From an uncultured Eubacteriales bacterium (GTDB lineage Bacteria > Bacillota > Clostridia > Oscillospirales > Oscillospiraceae): 64,000 nt of DNA. The translations under genes were made by a program, and so were the position numbers. The notes beneath the pieces were generated by a model. That model was given only the letters and a program-made list of their open reading frames with translations. It searched no databases and was not told the origin of the DNA. The stretch lies in contig CASFFN010000002.1 of NCBI GenBank assembly GCA_949293985.1, forward strand, positions 1 to 64,000, written 5' to 3'. Positions 25,154 to 33,922 of this stretch are shown here, one piece after another. Each line of letters starts with the position of its first letter. Position 1 is the first letter of the stretch.

Positions 25154-27223
25154 ATGGATAAGTACATAGGACGGCTGCTGGATAACCGGTACGAGATCCT
25201 GGAAGTGATTGGTACCGGCGGCATGGCTGTTGTTTATAAAGCCCGGTGTCACCGCCTGAATCGACTGGTGGCAATCAAGATTCTGAAAGACGATTTTCTG
25301 GAGGACGAGGACTTCCGGCGGCGTTTCCACTCGGAGAGCCAGGCCGTTGCCATGCTCAGCCACCCCAATATTGTGGCGGTGTACGATGTGTCCACCTCCC
25401 CGGAGGCGGATTACATCGTCATGGAGCTGATTGAAGGCATCAGCCTGAAGCAGTACATGGAGATGAAGGGCGTTCTCAACTGGAAGGAAACCTTGCATTT
25501 TGCCATCCAGATTGCCAAGGCGTTGGAGCACGCCCACAGCCGGGGCATTGTCCACCGGGACATCAAGCCCCACAATGTGATGGTGCTGAAGAACGGCTCC
25601 GTCAAGGTGACGGACTTCGGCATCGCCCGGATGATGTCCAAGGGCAACACCCTGACCAAGGAGGCTCTGGGTTCGGTGCATTACATCTCTCCGGAGCAGG
25701 CCAAGGGCGGCCGGGTGGACAGCCGCTCGGATATTTACTCTTTGGGCGTTGTGATGTATGAGATGATTACGGGACGGCCTCCCTATGATGGGGAATCCCC
25801 GGTGTCCGTTGCCATCCAGCACATCAACGGCGGAGCGCCCATGCCCTCCACCCTGAATCCCAACATTCCCGGGGGGCTGGAGCAGATTATTATGAAGGCC
25901 ATGGCCCATGACCCGGCGGAGCGTTATCCCTCCGCCACCGCCATGCTGGCGGATATGGATGAGTTCCGGAAGGAGCCCACCATGCTCTTTGATTACCATA
26001 CGCCTCCTCTGGATGCGGTGACCAAGCTGACCCAGAAGCCTCTGGAGCTGACCCCCAACCGTACCGCCCCCAAAACCACGGCGGAGCGGGTGGCGGGGCC
26101 CGGCGGCAGCACGGCGAACCGCGGCGCCACCGGCCGAAACCAGCCGGTGCGGAAATCCCAGGAGCAGCTGGACAGGGAGCGCCGGGAACGGCGGCGGCTC
26201 CAGCAGGAGGAAGCGGCCAGAAAAAACAAAGGCGCGACCATAGCGATTATTGTGTGCTCCATCGTTGCCCTTATCGCCATCGGCGTGTTTGTGGTGATCC
26301 TCTTCTCGGAGTTTGGTTCCGGGGAGCAGCCTCAGGAGCTGGTACCGGTTCCCAATCTGGTGGGTCAGAATTACGAGGGCATTGCCCAGCTGTACCCGGA
26401 TTGGGAGATACGGCTGCAAACAGAGGTTTATGACGACACCTACGAGGCGGGCGTCATCATTGACCAGGAGCCGGGGAACGGGACCCAGGTGGAGGCCGGC
26501 ACCCCTGTTTTTGTGACGGTCAGTCTGGGAAAGGAAACAGAGCCTACCTACATGGAAAACCTGGTGAACATATCTGTGGACCGGGCCAAGGAAATTCTTG
26601 CAGAGTCCGGCCTTGCCCTGGATGTGCAGGTGCAGGAGGAAAACAGCGATCTGATCGTGGAAAAGAACGTCATCCGCACCGAGCCCAAGGAAGGAGAACC
26701 CCTGACCATGGGACAGACAGTGATTCTGTATGTGAGCAAGGGCCGGGAGGTTAAAGAAACCAGTATGCCTAACCTGGTAGGTTTGAATGTGGATACGGCC
26801 ATGAGCGTCCTGGAACGGTACGGCTTCCCGGTGCCGGAGCTTGTGCCGGTTTACAGCAACGCCGCAGAAAATGAGGTGGTGAAACAGTCTGTGGAGCGGG
26901 GAGAACTGGTGAAGGTGGATACGGTCATTACTTTGGAAGTGTCCAAGGGACCGGAGCCCACAGAGCCCACTCAGCCAACGGAAACCGAGCCCACCGAACC
27001 CACGCCGGTGAAAAAGGATGTGACCTTCCAGCTTCCTGAGCTGACGGAGGAGACCCAGGTGGATATCTGCCAGGGTGGGGAAACGGTGCACTCCAGAACC
27101 GTATCCGCCGGAACCAAGAGCATTGTAGTGAGCCTGGTGGGCACCGGCACCCAGTATTATGAAGTGGTGATTAACGGAGAGGTTTACAGCTCCGTAGAGG
27201 TGGTATTTTCAACGGATGAGTGA
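25154..27223 (+). CDS. prkC: PASTA-domain serine/threonine kinase PrkC
   Basis: Membrane kinase that senses muropeptides or lipid II through PASTA repeats and regulates cell wall, dormancy and germination. The 689-residue protein has a kinase domain at about 10-275 (GTGGMAVVYKA, HRDIKPHNV, DFGIARM, SPEQAKGG), a basic linker, one transmembrane helix (about 361-383) and three PASTA repeats. These begin near 397 (VPNLVGQNYE), 465 (MENLVNISVD) and 536 (MPNLVGLNVD). A Pro/Thr/Glu-rich linker and a C-terminal beta-rich domain (about 615-689) follow. It overlaps rsgA. Confidence 0.96.
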   Translation: MDKYIGRLLDNRYEILEVIGTGGMAVVYKARCHRLNRLVAIKILKDDFLEDEDFRRRFHSESQAVAMLSHPNIVAVYDVSTSPEADYIVMELIEGISLKQYMEMKGVLNWKETLHFAIQIAKALEHAHSRGIVHRDIKPHNVMVLKNGSVKVTDFGIARMMSKGNTLTKEALGSVHYISPEQAKGGRVDSRSDIYSLGVVMYEMITGRPPYDGESPVSVAIQHINGGAPMPSTLNPNIPGGLEQIIMKAMAHDPAERYPSATAMLADMDEFRKEPTMLFDYHTPPLDAVTKLTQKPLELTPNRTAPKTTAERVAGPGGSTANRGATGRNQPVRKSQEQLDRERRERRRLQQEEAARKNKGATIAIIVCSIVALIAIGVFVVILFSEFGSGEQPQELVPVPNLVGQNYEGIAQLYPDWEIRLQTEVYDDTYEAGVIIDQEPGNGTQVEAGTPVFVTVSLGKETEPTYMENLVNISVDRAKEILAESGLALDVQVQEENSDLIVEKNVIRTEPKEGEPLTMGQTVILYVSKGREVKETSMPNLVGLNVDTAMSVLERYGFPVPELVPVYSNAAENEVVKQSVERGELVKVDTVITLEVSKGPEPTEPTQPTETEPTEPTPVKKDVTFQLPELTEETQVDICQGGETVHSRTVSAGTKSIVVSLVGTGTQYYEVVINGEVYSSVEVVFSTDE

Positions 27224-28103
27224 ACGAAGAACAGGGCGTATTGTCCGCTCCCTCAGCGGTTTTTATGAAGTGCAGACCCCGGCAGGTGTGGTCACCTGCC
27301 GGGGACGGGGGAGCCTGCGCCGGGGCGGCGAGAGTCCCCTCACCGGCGACATGGTGGAAATCACCGTGGAAGGCGGCAAAGGCATGGTGGAGCGGATTCT
27401 CCCCCGGAAAAACAGCTTTGTCCGTCCGGCGGTTGCCAATGTGGACGCCCTGGTGGTGTTTGCCGCCAATGTCAATCCTGTTACCGAGCCGTTTCTCATT
27501 GACCGGGTGGCGGCCATTGCCGGTGACCAGGGGGTAGAGGTTTATATCTGCATCAATAAATGCGACCTGGACCCGGCGGTGGATTTGGAGCGTATCTACA
27601 CCCGGGCAGGCTTTCCGGTGATTCGGGCCAGCGCCCAGACCGGGGAAGGGGTGGCCCAGCTGCGCTGCCTCCTTTCCGGTAAGCTTACGGCGTTTACCGG
27701 CAACACGGGCGTGGGAAAAAGCAGTATGCTCAATGCCCTGTGCCCGGGGCTGGAATTGGCCACCGGCCAGGTATCCCAGAAACTGGGCAGAGGACGGCAC
27801 ACCACCCGCCATGTGGAGCTTTTTGCCCTGGATGAGAACACCTATGTGGCGGATACCCCGGGCTTTGCCTCTTTCGATACGGAGCAGATGGAGGTCATTC
27901 TCAAGGAGAACCTCCAGTATGCTTTCCGGGACTTTGCCCCATACCTGGGGGAATGCCAGTTCCACGACTGCTCTCACAGAGCGGAGCCGGGGTGTGCCGT
28001 GCGCCGGGCGGTGGAGGAGGGAGAGATTGAGACTTCCCGCTATAAAAGCTATTTGCGGCTGTATGACCAGTACAGCCGTATCAAAGAGTGGGAAAGAAAG
28101 TGA
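27216..28103 (+). CDS. rsgA: Small ribosomal subunit biogenesis GTPase RsgA
   Basis: Circularly permuted GTPase that checks late 30S assembly. The 295-residue protein has an N-terminal OB fold (residues 1-65). The GTPase domain is in permuted order, with NKCDLD before the P-loop GNTGVGKSSM (near 164-173) and then DTPGF. A C-terminal zinc site follows (CQFHDCSHRAEPGC). The ATG overlaps the prkC stop. In Bacillus rpe follows; here a membrane protein gene does. Confidence 0.95.
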   Translation: MSERRTGRIVRSLSGFYEVQTPAGVVTCRGRGSLRRGGESPLTGDMVEITVEGGKGMVERILPRKNSFVRPAVANVDALVVFAANVNPVTEPFLIDRVAAIAGDQGVEVYICINKCDLDPAVDLERIYTRAGFPVIRASAQTGEGVAQLRCLLSGKLTAFTGNTGVGKSSMLNALCPGLELATGQVSQKLGRGRHTTRHVELFALDENTYVADTPGFASFDTEQMEVILKENLQYAFRDFAPYLGECQFHDCSHRAEPGCAVRRAVEEGEIETSRYKSYLRLYDQYSRIKEWERK

Positions 28104-28108
28104 GAGGT

Positions 28109-28684
28109 ATGGCAAAGAAGAAAACAATGTGGGTTACCCGCACAGGCGTCCTTTTGGCCCTGCTTCTGGCATTGCAATGGGTGACCCTGGGTACCAAGGC
28201 CTTTGCCGGACAGTACATCACCGGTTCTTTGGTGAACTGTGTGCTGGCGGTGTCCGCAATGACGGCGGGACTGAGCGGCGGTCTGGTGATTGCTCTCCTC
28301 TCGCCTATTTTTGCCTATCTTCTGGGCATTGCGCCTCAGCTGGTGGTGGTCCCAGCCATTATGGCTGGCAACTGTGCTCTGGTTCTGGTGCTTTGGGCCC
28401 TGGGCCGGGGAAACGCCCCGCTGTGGCGGAAGGCTGTGGCTGTGGCGCTGGCGGCTTTCTGCAAATTTGCGGTGCTGTACCTGCTGGTGGTGCAGGTCAT
28501 CTGCGGCGCAGGCGCCAGCTTTCTGCTGGGGCAGAGCTTTTTCGGCGCCCCGGTGCTGCTCCGGCCTATGATTCAGGCCCTGCCCCTGACTTTTTCCTGG
28601 CCTCAGCTGATTACCGCCCTGATTGGCGGCGCTTTGGGCGTCCTGGTAAGCAGGATTTCCCGTAAGGCCCAGACAAAAACTTAA
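28109..28684 (+). CDS. Integral membrane protein, ECF-transporter S-component-like
   Basis: A 191-residue protein with about six hydrophobic segments. The first is VTRTGVLLALLLALQW after a basic start (MAKKKTMW), an arrangement common in substrate-binding S components of energy-coupling-factor transporters. The segment AGQYITGSLVNCVLAVSAMTAGLSGGL resembles that family, but I see no ligand-specific motif, and no EcfA/T genes are near. Start at 28109 or at the GTG 28100 that overlaps the rsgA stop. It is probably co-transcribed with rsgA. Confidence 0.55.
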   Translation: MAKKKTMWVTRTGVLLALLLALQWVTLGTKAFAGQYITGSLVNCVLAVSAMTAGLSGGLVIALLSPIFAYLLGIAPQLVVVPAIMAGNCALVLVLWALGRGNAPLWRKAVAVALAAFCKFAVLYLLVVQVICGAGASFLLGQSFFGAPVLLRPMIQALPLTFSWPQLITALIGGALGVLVSRISRKAQTKT

Positions 28685-28700
28685 GTTAAGGAGAATCGCC

Positions 28701-29228
28701 GTGCTTGTGGAGAAAACCGATGTCAGAGAGTTTGACGAAATTTACGCGCTGATGGAAAAGAGCTTTCCCCTGGACGAGTACAGAACCTACCCGGAGCAAA
28801 AGGCGCTTCTGAGCCGGCCGGCCTACGGGCTTTATTCTGCCAGGGGTGACCAAGGGGGGGATCTTCTGGGATTCGCCGCCGTGTGGGAATGGGCGGATTT
28901 CGCCTTTATCGAGCACATCGCCGTGAATCCCGCCTACCGCAATGGCGGACTGGGAGGCAAACTCCTGAATCAGGTGGTGACTCTTCTGGGAAAGCCGGTC
29001 TGCCTGGAGGTGGAGCCTCCGGACGGGGCTATGGCCTCCCGCCGTATCGGCTTCTATCAGCGCAACGGATTCTGTCTGAACCCGTACCCATATTTTCAGC
29101 CCTCCATCTCAGAGGGCAGAAAGCCTATCCCCTTGCAGATTATGACTTACGGTAGGGAGATTTCGGAAGCGGAATTTCTGACCGTCCGTGACCGCCTGTA
29201 TACGAAGGTTTACCAGGTGGAAGCATAA
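28701..29228 (+). CDS. GNAT-family N-acetyltransferase
   Basis: A 175-residue acetyl-CoA-dependent transferase of unknown substrate. The acetyl-CoA-binding beta4-alpha3 segment is visible as IEHIAVNPAYRNGGLGGKLLNQVV (near 73-96; RNGGLG is the Q/RxxGxG/A motif), and FYQRNGFCLNP is the usual beta6 region. It starts at GTG 28701, preceded by AAGGAG. It is the last gene before a strong terminator and so closes the long cdaA-to-rsgA run. Confidence 0.8.
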   Translation: MLVEKTDVREFDEIYALMEKSFPLDEYRTYPEQKALLSRPAYGLYSARGDQGGDLLGFAAVWEWADFAFIEHIAVNPAYRNGGLGGKLLNQVVTLLGKPVCLEVEPPDGAMASRRIGFYQRNGFCLNPYPYFQPSISEGRKPIPLQIMTYGREISEAEFLTVRDRLYTKVYQVEA

Positions 29229-29230
29229 TA

Positions 29231-29278
29231 AGAACCGGAGGAAGCGCGAATTCTCGCCCTTCCTCCGGTTCTTACTTT
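29231..29278. terminator. Bidirectional terminator between convergent units
   Basis: A 15-bp perfect stem pairs AAGAACCGGAGGAAG (29231-29245) with CTTCCTCCGGTTCTT (29260-29274). It serves the acetyltransferase gene on the plus strand and nrdD on the minus strand. Confidence 0.8.
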
Positions 29279-29284
29279 GCGTTA

Positions 29285-31459
29285 TTACAGGTGCAATACC
29301 CGATCCTTAATCTCCTGGGTGCGGCCCTGGTTCCAGAACTGGGTGCCGATGTAGCCGCAGGTACGCCGGGCTACATTCATCTTGTTCTGGTCGGTGTTGC
29401 CGCACTGGGGGCAGACCCATACCAGCTTGCCGTCGTCCTCCTGAATCTGGATTTCTCCGTCGTAGCCGCAGACCTGGCAGTAGTCGCTCTTGGTGTTCAG
29501 CTCCGCGTACATGATGTTGTCGTAGATGAACTTCATGAGCTGCAAGACGGCGTCGATGTTCTGCTGCATATTGGGCACTTCCACATAGCTGATGGCGCCG
29601 CCGGGGCTGAGCTGCTGGAACTCCGCCTCGAAGGACAGCTTGGTGAAAGCGTCAATCTCCTCGGACACATGGACATGATAGGAATTGGTAATGTAATTCT
29701 TATCGGTAATCCCGGGAATCACGCCGAAGCGGTTTTGCAGGCACTTGGCGAACTTATAGGTGGTGGATTCCAGAGGAGTGCCGTAGAGGGAGAAGTCAAT
29801 GTTGTGCTCTGCCTTCCAGCCCTTGCAGGCGTCGTTCATGTGCTGCATCACCTTCAGCGCGAAGGGCTTGGCCTCCGGGTCGGTGTGGGAGCGGCCGGTC
29901 ATATACTTGACGCACTCGTAAAGACCGGCGTAGCCCAGGCTGATGGTGGAGTAGCCGCCGTAGAGCAGCTTGTCGATGGGCTCGCCCTTCTTGAGCCGGG
30001 CCAAAGCGCCGTACTGCCACAAAATGGGGGCGGCGTCGGAGAGGGTGCCTTTGAGCCGGTTGTGACGGCACATGAGGGCCTGATGGCACAGCTCCAGCCG
30101 CTCGTCAAAAATCTCCCAGAACTTCTTTTCGTCCTTGCCGGAGGACAGGGCCACATCCACCAGGTTGATGGTGACCACGCCCTGATTAAACCGGCCGTAG
30201 TACTTGGGCTTGCCGTTTTCGTCCACATAGGGGGTCAGGAAGGAGCGGCAGCCCATGCAGGTGTAGCAGTGGCCTTCTCCGTTCTTGTCCACCTTCAGCT
30301 CCAGCATCTTCTTCTCGCTGATGTAGTCCGGCACCATCCGCTTGGCGGTGCACTGGGCAGCCAGCCGGGTCAGATACCAGTAGGGGGAGTCCTCGGTGAT
30401 GTTGTCCTCCTCCAGCACATAGATGAGCTTGGGGAAGGCGGGGGTAATCCATACGCCCTTTTCGTTCTTCACGCCTTCGTACCGCTGCCGGAGCATCTCC
30501 TCAATGATGAGAGCCAAATCCTGCTTCTCCTGGGGATTCCGGGCTTCATTCAGATACATGAACACGGTGATGAAGGGAGCCTGACCGTTGGTGGTCATGA
30601 GGGTAACCACCTGATACTGGATGGTCTGCACGCCCCGGCTTACCTCGTCCCGGAGCCGATCTTCCACCAGCTTGGCGATGGTTGCCTCCTCCGGCTGAAC
30701 CCCCAGGGTTTCCAGCTCCTTTTCCACTACCTTGCGGATTTTTTCCCGGCTGACCTGGACAAAGGGAGCCAGATGGGTCAGGCTGATGGACTGACCGCCG
30801 TACTGGTTGGAAGCCACCTGGGCGATAATCTGGGTGGCAATGTTGCAGGCGGTGGAGAAGGAATGGGGCTTTTCGATGAGGGTGCCGGAGATGACGGTGC
30901 CGTTTTGCAGCATATCCTCCAGGTTTACCAGATCGCAGTTGTGCATATGCTGGGCATAGTAGTCCGCGTCGTGGAAGTGGATGATACCGGCCTTGTGGGC
31001 GTCCACAATCTCCCGGGGCAGGAGAATCCGGCTGGTAATGTCCTTGGAAACCTCACCGGCCATATAGTCCCGCTGCACGGCGTTGATGGTGGGGTTCTTG
31101 TTGGCGTTTTCCTGCTTTACCTCTTCATTGTTGCACTCAATGAGGCTGAGGATCCGGTCGTCGGTGGTGTTGGCCTGACGGAGAAGGCTTCTGGTGTAGC
31201 GGTAGGTGATGTACTCCTTGGCCACCTCGTAGGCGCCGTGGGACATAATCTCCTTTTCCACCAAATCCTGGATTTCCTCCACGGCAGGGCTTCTGCCCAT
31301 CTCGTCGCAGCAAATCTGTACCCGGTTGGCGATCCGCTGGATCTGCAAAGGGGTCATGCGGACACTCTCGTCGGCGGCGGCATTGGCCTTGGTGATGGCG
31401 GTGATGATTTTCTGAATGTCGAAAACCGCCTCCGCACCGTTTCGCTTGATAATCTTCAT
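29285..31459 (-). CDS. nrdD: Anaerobic ribonucleoside-triphosphate reductase (class III)
   Basis: Glycyl-radical enzyme that reduces NTPs to dNTPs without oxygen. The 724-residue protein has an N-terminal ATP-cone (MKIIKRNGAEAVFDIQKI onward, about 1-95), the long catalytic barrel, a C-terminal zinc site (CQVCGYDG ... CPQCGN, near 665-696) and the glycyl-radical motif RRTCGYIGTQFWNQGR near residue 705. A GGAGGAG site precedes the start. The activating enzyme gene nrdG, often adjacent, is not in the window. An NrdR box lies upstream. Confidence 0.96.
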   Translation of the reverse strand: MKIIKRNGAEAVFDIQKIITAITKANAAADESVRMTPLQIQRIANRVQICCDEMGRSPAVEEIQDLVEKEIMSHGAYEVAKEYITYRYTRSLLRQANTTDDRILSLIECNNEEVKQENANKNPTINAVQRDYMAGEVSKDITSRILLPREIVDAHKAGIIHFHDADYYAQHMHNCDLVNLEDMLQNGTVISGTLIEKPHSFSTACNIATQIIAQVASNQYGGQSISLTHLAPFVQVSREKIRKVVEKELETLGVQPEEATIAKLVEDRLRDEVSRGVQTIQYQVVTLMTTNGQAPFITVFMYLNEARNPQEKQDLALIIEEMLRQRYEGVKNEKGVWITPAFPKLIYVLEEDNITEDSPYWYLTRLAAQCTAKRMVPDYISEKKMLELKVDKNGEGHCYTCMGCRSFLTPYVDENGKPKYYGRFNQGVVTINLVDVALSSGKDEKKFWEIFDERLELCHQALMCRHNRLKGTLSDAAPILWQYGALARLKKGEPIDKLLYGGYSTISLGYAGLYECVKYMTGRSHTDPEAKPFALKVMQHMNDACKGWKAEHNIDFSLYGTPLESTTYKFAKCLQNRFGVIPGITDKNYITNSYHVHVSEEIDAFTKLSFEAEFQQLSPGGAISYVEVPNMQQNIDAVLQLMKFIYDNIMYAELNTKSDYCQVCGYDGEIQIQEDDGKLVWVCPQCGNTDQNKMNVARRTCGYIGTQFWNQGRTQEIKDRVLHL

Positions 31460-31490
31460 AGGGACTCCTCCTGTGTCTTTTTAAGAGAAT

Positions 31491-31506
31491 ACACAATATA
31501 TTGTGG
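31491..31506. promoter_or_regulatory. NrdR box
   Basis: ACACAATATATTGTGG, whose inner 14 bp are a perfect palindrome, matches the known NrdR-box pattern (acaCwATATwGtgt). NrdR represses ribonucleotide reductase genes when dATP is plentiful. It lies 32 nt before the nrdD start. The usual second box at about 31-bp spacing is not convincing. Confidence 0.75.
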
Positions 31507-31547
31507 TTGGATTTCAAAATACACCCATATTTAGATGTGCAAGTCAT

Positions 31548-31575
31548 ATTATACATAATCTTCGGTTTTTTGCAA
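31548..31575 (-). promoter_or_regulatory. Probable nrdD promoter
   Basis: On the minus strand, -35 TTGCAA (31575-31570), a 16-nt spacer and a perfect -10 TATAAT (31553-31548). The NrdR box would then lie about 40 nt downstream of the transcription start. The remaining 31576-31904 (about 330 nt) holds no gene I recognise and no clear promoter for the next gene. Confidence 0.6.
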
Positions 31576-31904
31576 GAGGGAAAAGGGAACTTCCCAAATT
31601 CCCCGTTGTGCAATTTTACCCCGGAAATTTGAGGAAAAACGGTGGAGAAAAATGCTGTGGAAAAATGGAATCCCCCTGAGATTGGCCGGTTTCTCCGGGA
31701 AATTTCCCGTTCGGCAAAAAGATTATGGAAACACGCAAAGGGGGAAGCTCTTTGCCGGTGGAAAAGGGACGGCGATAGATTGTAAACTCTGCTGAAATTT
31801 TCAAAGAGGTCTTGACAAACTTCGCACAGACCCGGGGATGCGGCATAAACTGTCCTGTAAGCGAAACGCTTCGTCCAAATCCAAATGGGGAGGTAACGAA
31901 AATC

Positions 31905-32759
31905 ATGGCAGATAACTGTAATGCAGTGTCCCAATGCGGACAGGACAGTTCCACGCTGTCCATCCATACACGAAAAATAACCGACAGCTGCCGGGATAAG
32001 GATTGTATTGAAGGGCTGCGGGTCTACCTGACCAAAGGCTCTCAGGCAATTCTGGATACGGCGGCCTGCACGAAGGTGCGGTGCGCCGAACTGATTTACA
32101 CCTATATTGATGTGGAGCCGGTGGCCTTCGACCGGAATCACTACTGCGTGAATGTGACCTATTACTATCGGGTGCTGGCGGACGCCACCGTGGGCGGCTG
32201 CCGTCCCACCACCTTGTACGGGCTGGCGGTATTTTCCAAGCAGGCGGTACTGTGCGGCGAGGAAAGCACCGCCCACATCTTCACCAGCCATACGGTGCTG
32301 GATGGGCAGGATGGTTCCAGCGTATACAGCACCAATCTGCCCACGGCGGTGGTGGAGGTGCTGGATCCCATGGTGCTGTGCTCTCAGGTCAAGGATGTGC
32401 GGGAGTGCGGCTGCCACCACGACACCTGCCAGGAGCAGATTCCCCAGTGCGTCTGCAAGCTGTTCGACGAGCAGCTGGTGCTGGACGGGGAGAGCCGCCG
32501 GCTGTATGTGACCCTGGGCCAGTTCTCGGTCATCCGGCTGGAGCGGGATGTGCAGCTGGTGGTGCCGGTGGTATCTTACAGTATGCCCACCAAGGCCTGC
32601 TGCGAGAATCCCGGCTGCGCCGAGGACCCCTGCGAGATGTTCTCCCGGATTCCCTTCCCCACGGAGCGGTTCAATCCCACCAGCTGCGACCGGAAGGACG
32701 GGGACTGCGGCTGCTCCTGCGGCTACACCACCACCAAAAACTGCGGCTGCGGCCAGTAA
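31905..32759 (+). CDS. Cysteine-rich conserved hypothetical protein, possible spore-surface protein
   Basis: A 284-residue soluble protein without signal peptide or membrane segment, with about 26 cysteines. Cysteines are spread through the N-terminal half (SCRDKDCIEGLRVYL, near residue 26) and dense at the C-terminus (CSCGYTTTKNCGCGQ). The middle is beta-rich. Cysteine-rich, self-cross-linking proteins of this type are common in spore coats and exosporia, and this organism appears to sporulate, but I do not recognise a named family. Start at ATG 31905 after GGGGAGG. A TTGACA at 31812 has no -10 at normal spacing. A terminator follows. Confidence 0.65.
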   Translation: MADNCNAVSQCGQDSSTLSIHTRKITDSCRDKDCIEGLRVYLTKGSQAILDTAACTKVRCAELIYTYIDVEPVAFDRNHYCVNVTYYYRVLADATVGGCRPTTLYGLAVFSKQAVLCGEESTAHIFTSHTVLDGQDGSSVYSTNLPTAVVEVLDPMVLCSQVKDVRECGCHHDTCQEQIPQCVCKLFDEQLVLDGESRRLYVTLGQFSVIRLERDVQLVVPVVSYSMPTKACCENPGCAEDPCEMFSRIPFPTERFNPTSCDRKDGDCGCSCGYTTTKNCGCGQ

Positions 32760-32766
32760 TCAAAAA

Positions 32767-32793
32767 GGGCTGCCCATCGGGCAGCCCATTTTT
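32767..32793. terminator. Bidirectional terminator
   Basis: GGGCTGCCC (32767-32775) pairs with GGGCAGCCC (32779-32787) across a 3-nt loop, with A tract before and ATTTTT after. It serves the cysteine-rich gene on the plus strand and the ylmH-ynzC unit on the minus strand. Confidence 0.85.
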
Positions 32794-32795
32794 GC

Positions 32796-32999
32796 TTACT
32801 TATGACCAACTTTCTTCTTGGTACCGTCGGGATAGACAATGTAGGTATTTTCCAGCTGCCCGGTGAGGTTGGCCTTTACGGAGTCGATGTAAATCCGGCG
32901 GAGCTTGTCCCGTTCCTGAAGCTCCTCCGGGGTCAGGGGGCCTTGCTTGGCTTTGTGGGCCAGCTCGTTGATTCTTGCGATTACTTCATCCATTTTCAT
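32796..32999 (-). CDS. DUF896 (YnzC/UPF0291) family protein
   Basis: A 67-residue helical protein of the DUF896 family: MKMDEVIARINELAHKAKQG, then LTPEELQERDKLRRIYIDSVKANL, the family core. In Bacillus subtilis the homologue YnzC lies beside the SOS gene yneA, and its role is unclear. I chose the ATG at 32999, 5 nt after AGGTGA. It lies 10 nt downstream of ylmH and is probably co-transcribed with it. Confidence 0.88.
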   Translation of the reverse strand: MKMDEVIARINELAHKAKQGPLTPEELQERDKLRRIYIDSVKANLTGQLENTYIVYPDGTKKKVGHK

Positions 33000-33009
33000 A
33001 GGAATCACC

Positions 33010-33795
33010 TCATACATAGCGGTCAATGACCACGGAAATCCGGCCTTTTTTCGTCTGACCGTTGACGGCCTTCAGGCATATTTTGCCCATTCCCCTAAGG
33101 GATATTTTGGCCCCTTCCGCCACTTGCCTGTCGGGCTTTTCCCAGGTCTGCCCGTCCACAGCCACCCGCCCGGCGGCGATGTGCTGGGCCGCCTGGGACC
33201 GGCCTATGGAAAAGCCTGCGCTTACCACCCCGTCCAGCCGAAGGGATGCCAGGGTGTCCTTTATCTCTCGGGTTTTTGCCTGGGGCAGAGACAGGCTTTC
33301 AAGGGAAACCTGCCGCAGGGACAGATGGACTCTTCCGGCTTGGGTGAGATTTTGCAGGATAAAGGGGGCCATCTGGGGGGTAACAAACACAAAGAAGCAC
33401 CCATCTCCTACGGCAATATCCCCAATGGCCTGGCGCTGCACCCCGGCGCCCATGAGGCTTCCCAGAATGTCCCGGTGGGTCAGACAATCTCCTGCGTAGA
33501 AGCTGCCCTCCACACACACAACAGGAGAATCCTCTCCGGTAAGATACTCCCTATCCAGATAGTCGGGAAGATATACGAGCATTTTCCGCTCCGCCTCCGG
33601 GTATCCCCCGAAGAACACCAGCTCCGCCTGCTGTCCAAAAAGATACTTTGCCATCTCCTGCTCCCGGGGGGAGAGAAAGCCGGTGGCGGCAGGAATGTTC
33701 CTGCGCATACCGTTTTGAATCTTATCCCAGATTTTTGCCAGCAGCAGCCGGTCCTCCGGGTCCTGGGAGATTTTTTCAATGTTGCTTCTGTCCAT
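33010..33795 (-). CDS. ylmH: S4-domain RNA-binding protein YlmH
   Basis: RNA-binding protein related to those in the divisome clusters of Firmicutes. Its homologues act in rescue of stalled large ribosomal subunits and affect cell division. The 261-residue protein has an N-terminal domain (FLSPREQEMAKYLF, VFFGGYPEAERKML) and a C-terminal S4 fold from about residue 180 (LRLDGVVSAGFSIGRSQAAQHIAAGRVAVDGQ). Start at 33795, 5 nt after AGGTG. It is not beside ftsZ/sepF/divIVA, where ylmH usually lies. Confidence 0.88.
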   Translation of the reverse strand: MDRSNIEKISQDPEDRLLLAKIWDKIQNGMRRNIPAATGFLSPREQEMAKYLFGQQAELVFFGGYPEAERKMLVYLPDYLDREYLTGEDSPVVCVEGSFYAGDCLTHRDILGSLMGAGVQRQAIGDIAVGDGCFFVFVTPQMAPFILQNLTQAGRVHLSLRQVSLESLSLPQAKTREIKDTLASLRLDGVVSAGFSIGRSQAAQHIAAGRVAVDGQTWEKPDRQVAEGAKISLRGMGKICLKAVNGQTKKGRISVVIDRYV

Positions 33796-33831
33796 TTTGC
33801 ACCTGCCCATGAGAAATGCTCTGATAGGCCC

Positions 33832-33859
33832 ATTATAGCATAGGTTTTTTCCATTGCAA
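33832..33859 (-). promoter_or_regulatory. ylmH promoter
   Basis: On the minus strand, -35 TTGCAA (33859-33854), a 16-nt spacer and a perfect -10 TATAAT (33837-33832). Confidence 0.75.
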
Positions 33860-33870
33860 GAAAGTTTTTC

Positions 33871-33899
33871 TTGTGCAGGAAGGTCATTTCCATTATAAT
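33871..33899 (+). promoter_or_regulatory. Promoter of the flavoprotein pair
   Basis: -35 TTGTGC (33871-33876), a 17-nt spacer and a perfect -10 TATAAT (33894-33899), 23 nt before the flavoprotein start. It is divergent from the ylmH promoter. Confidence 0.65.
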
Positions 33900-33922
33900 G
33901 ACACCAGAAAGCAGGTGAAACC

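Noticed and set aside
24908-27091. 727-codon minus-strand frame opposite prpC and prkC
   Set aside because: Shadow of GC-rich genes on the other strand; the predicted product is rich in His, Arg and Gly with no domain, while the sense-strand genes have full motif sets.
29291-31534. 747-codon open frame opposite nrdD
   Set aside because: It mirrors the codon pattern of a strongly conserved nrdD, begins without an SD, and its product is low-complexity Leu/Gly/Val-rich sequence.
31507-31545. Second NrdR box in the nrdD upstream region
   Set aside because: The best candidate around ACACCCATATTTAGATGTG is 18 nt rather than 16 and mismatches the consensus at central positions.
31812-31850. Sigma-A promoter for the cysteine-rich gene from TTGACA at 31812
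   Set aside because: The next -10-like sequence (CATAAA at 31844) is 26 nt away, too far for sigma-A.
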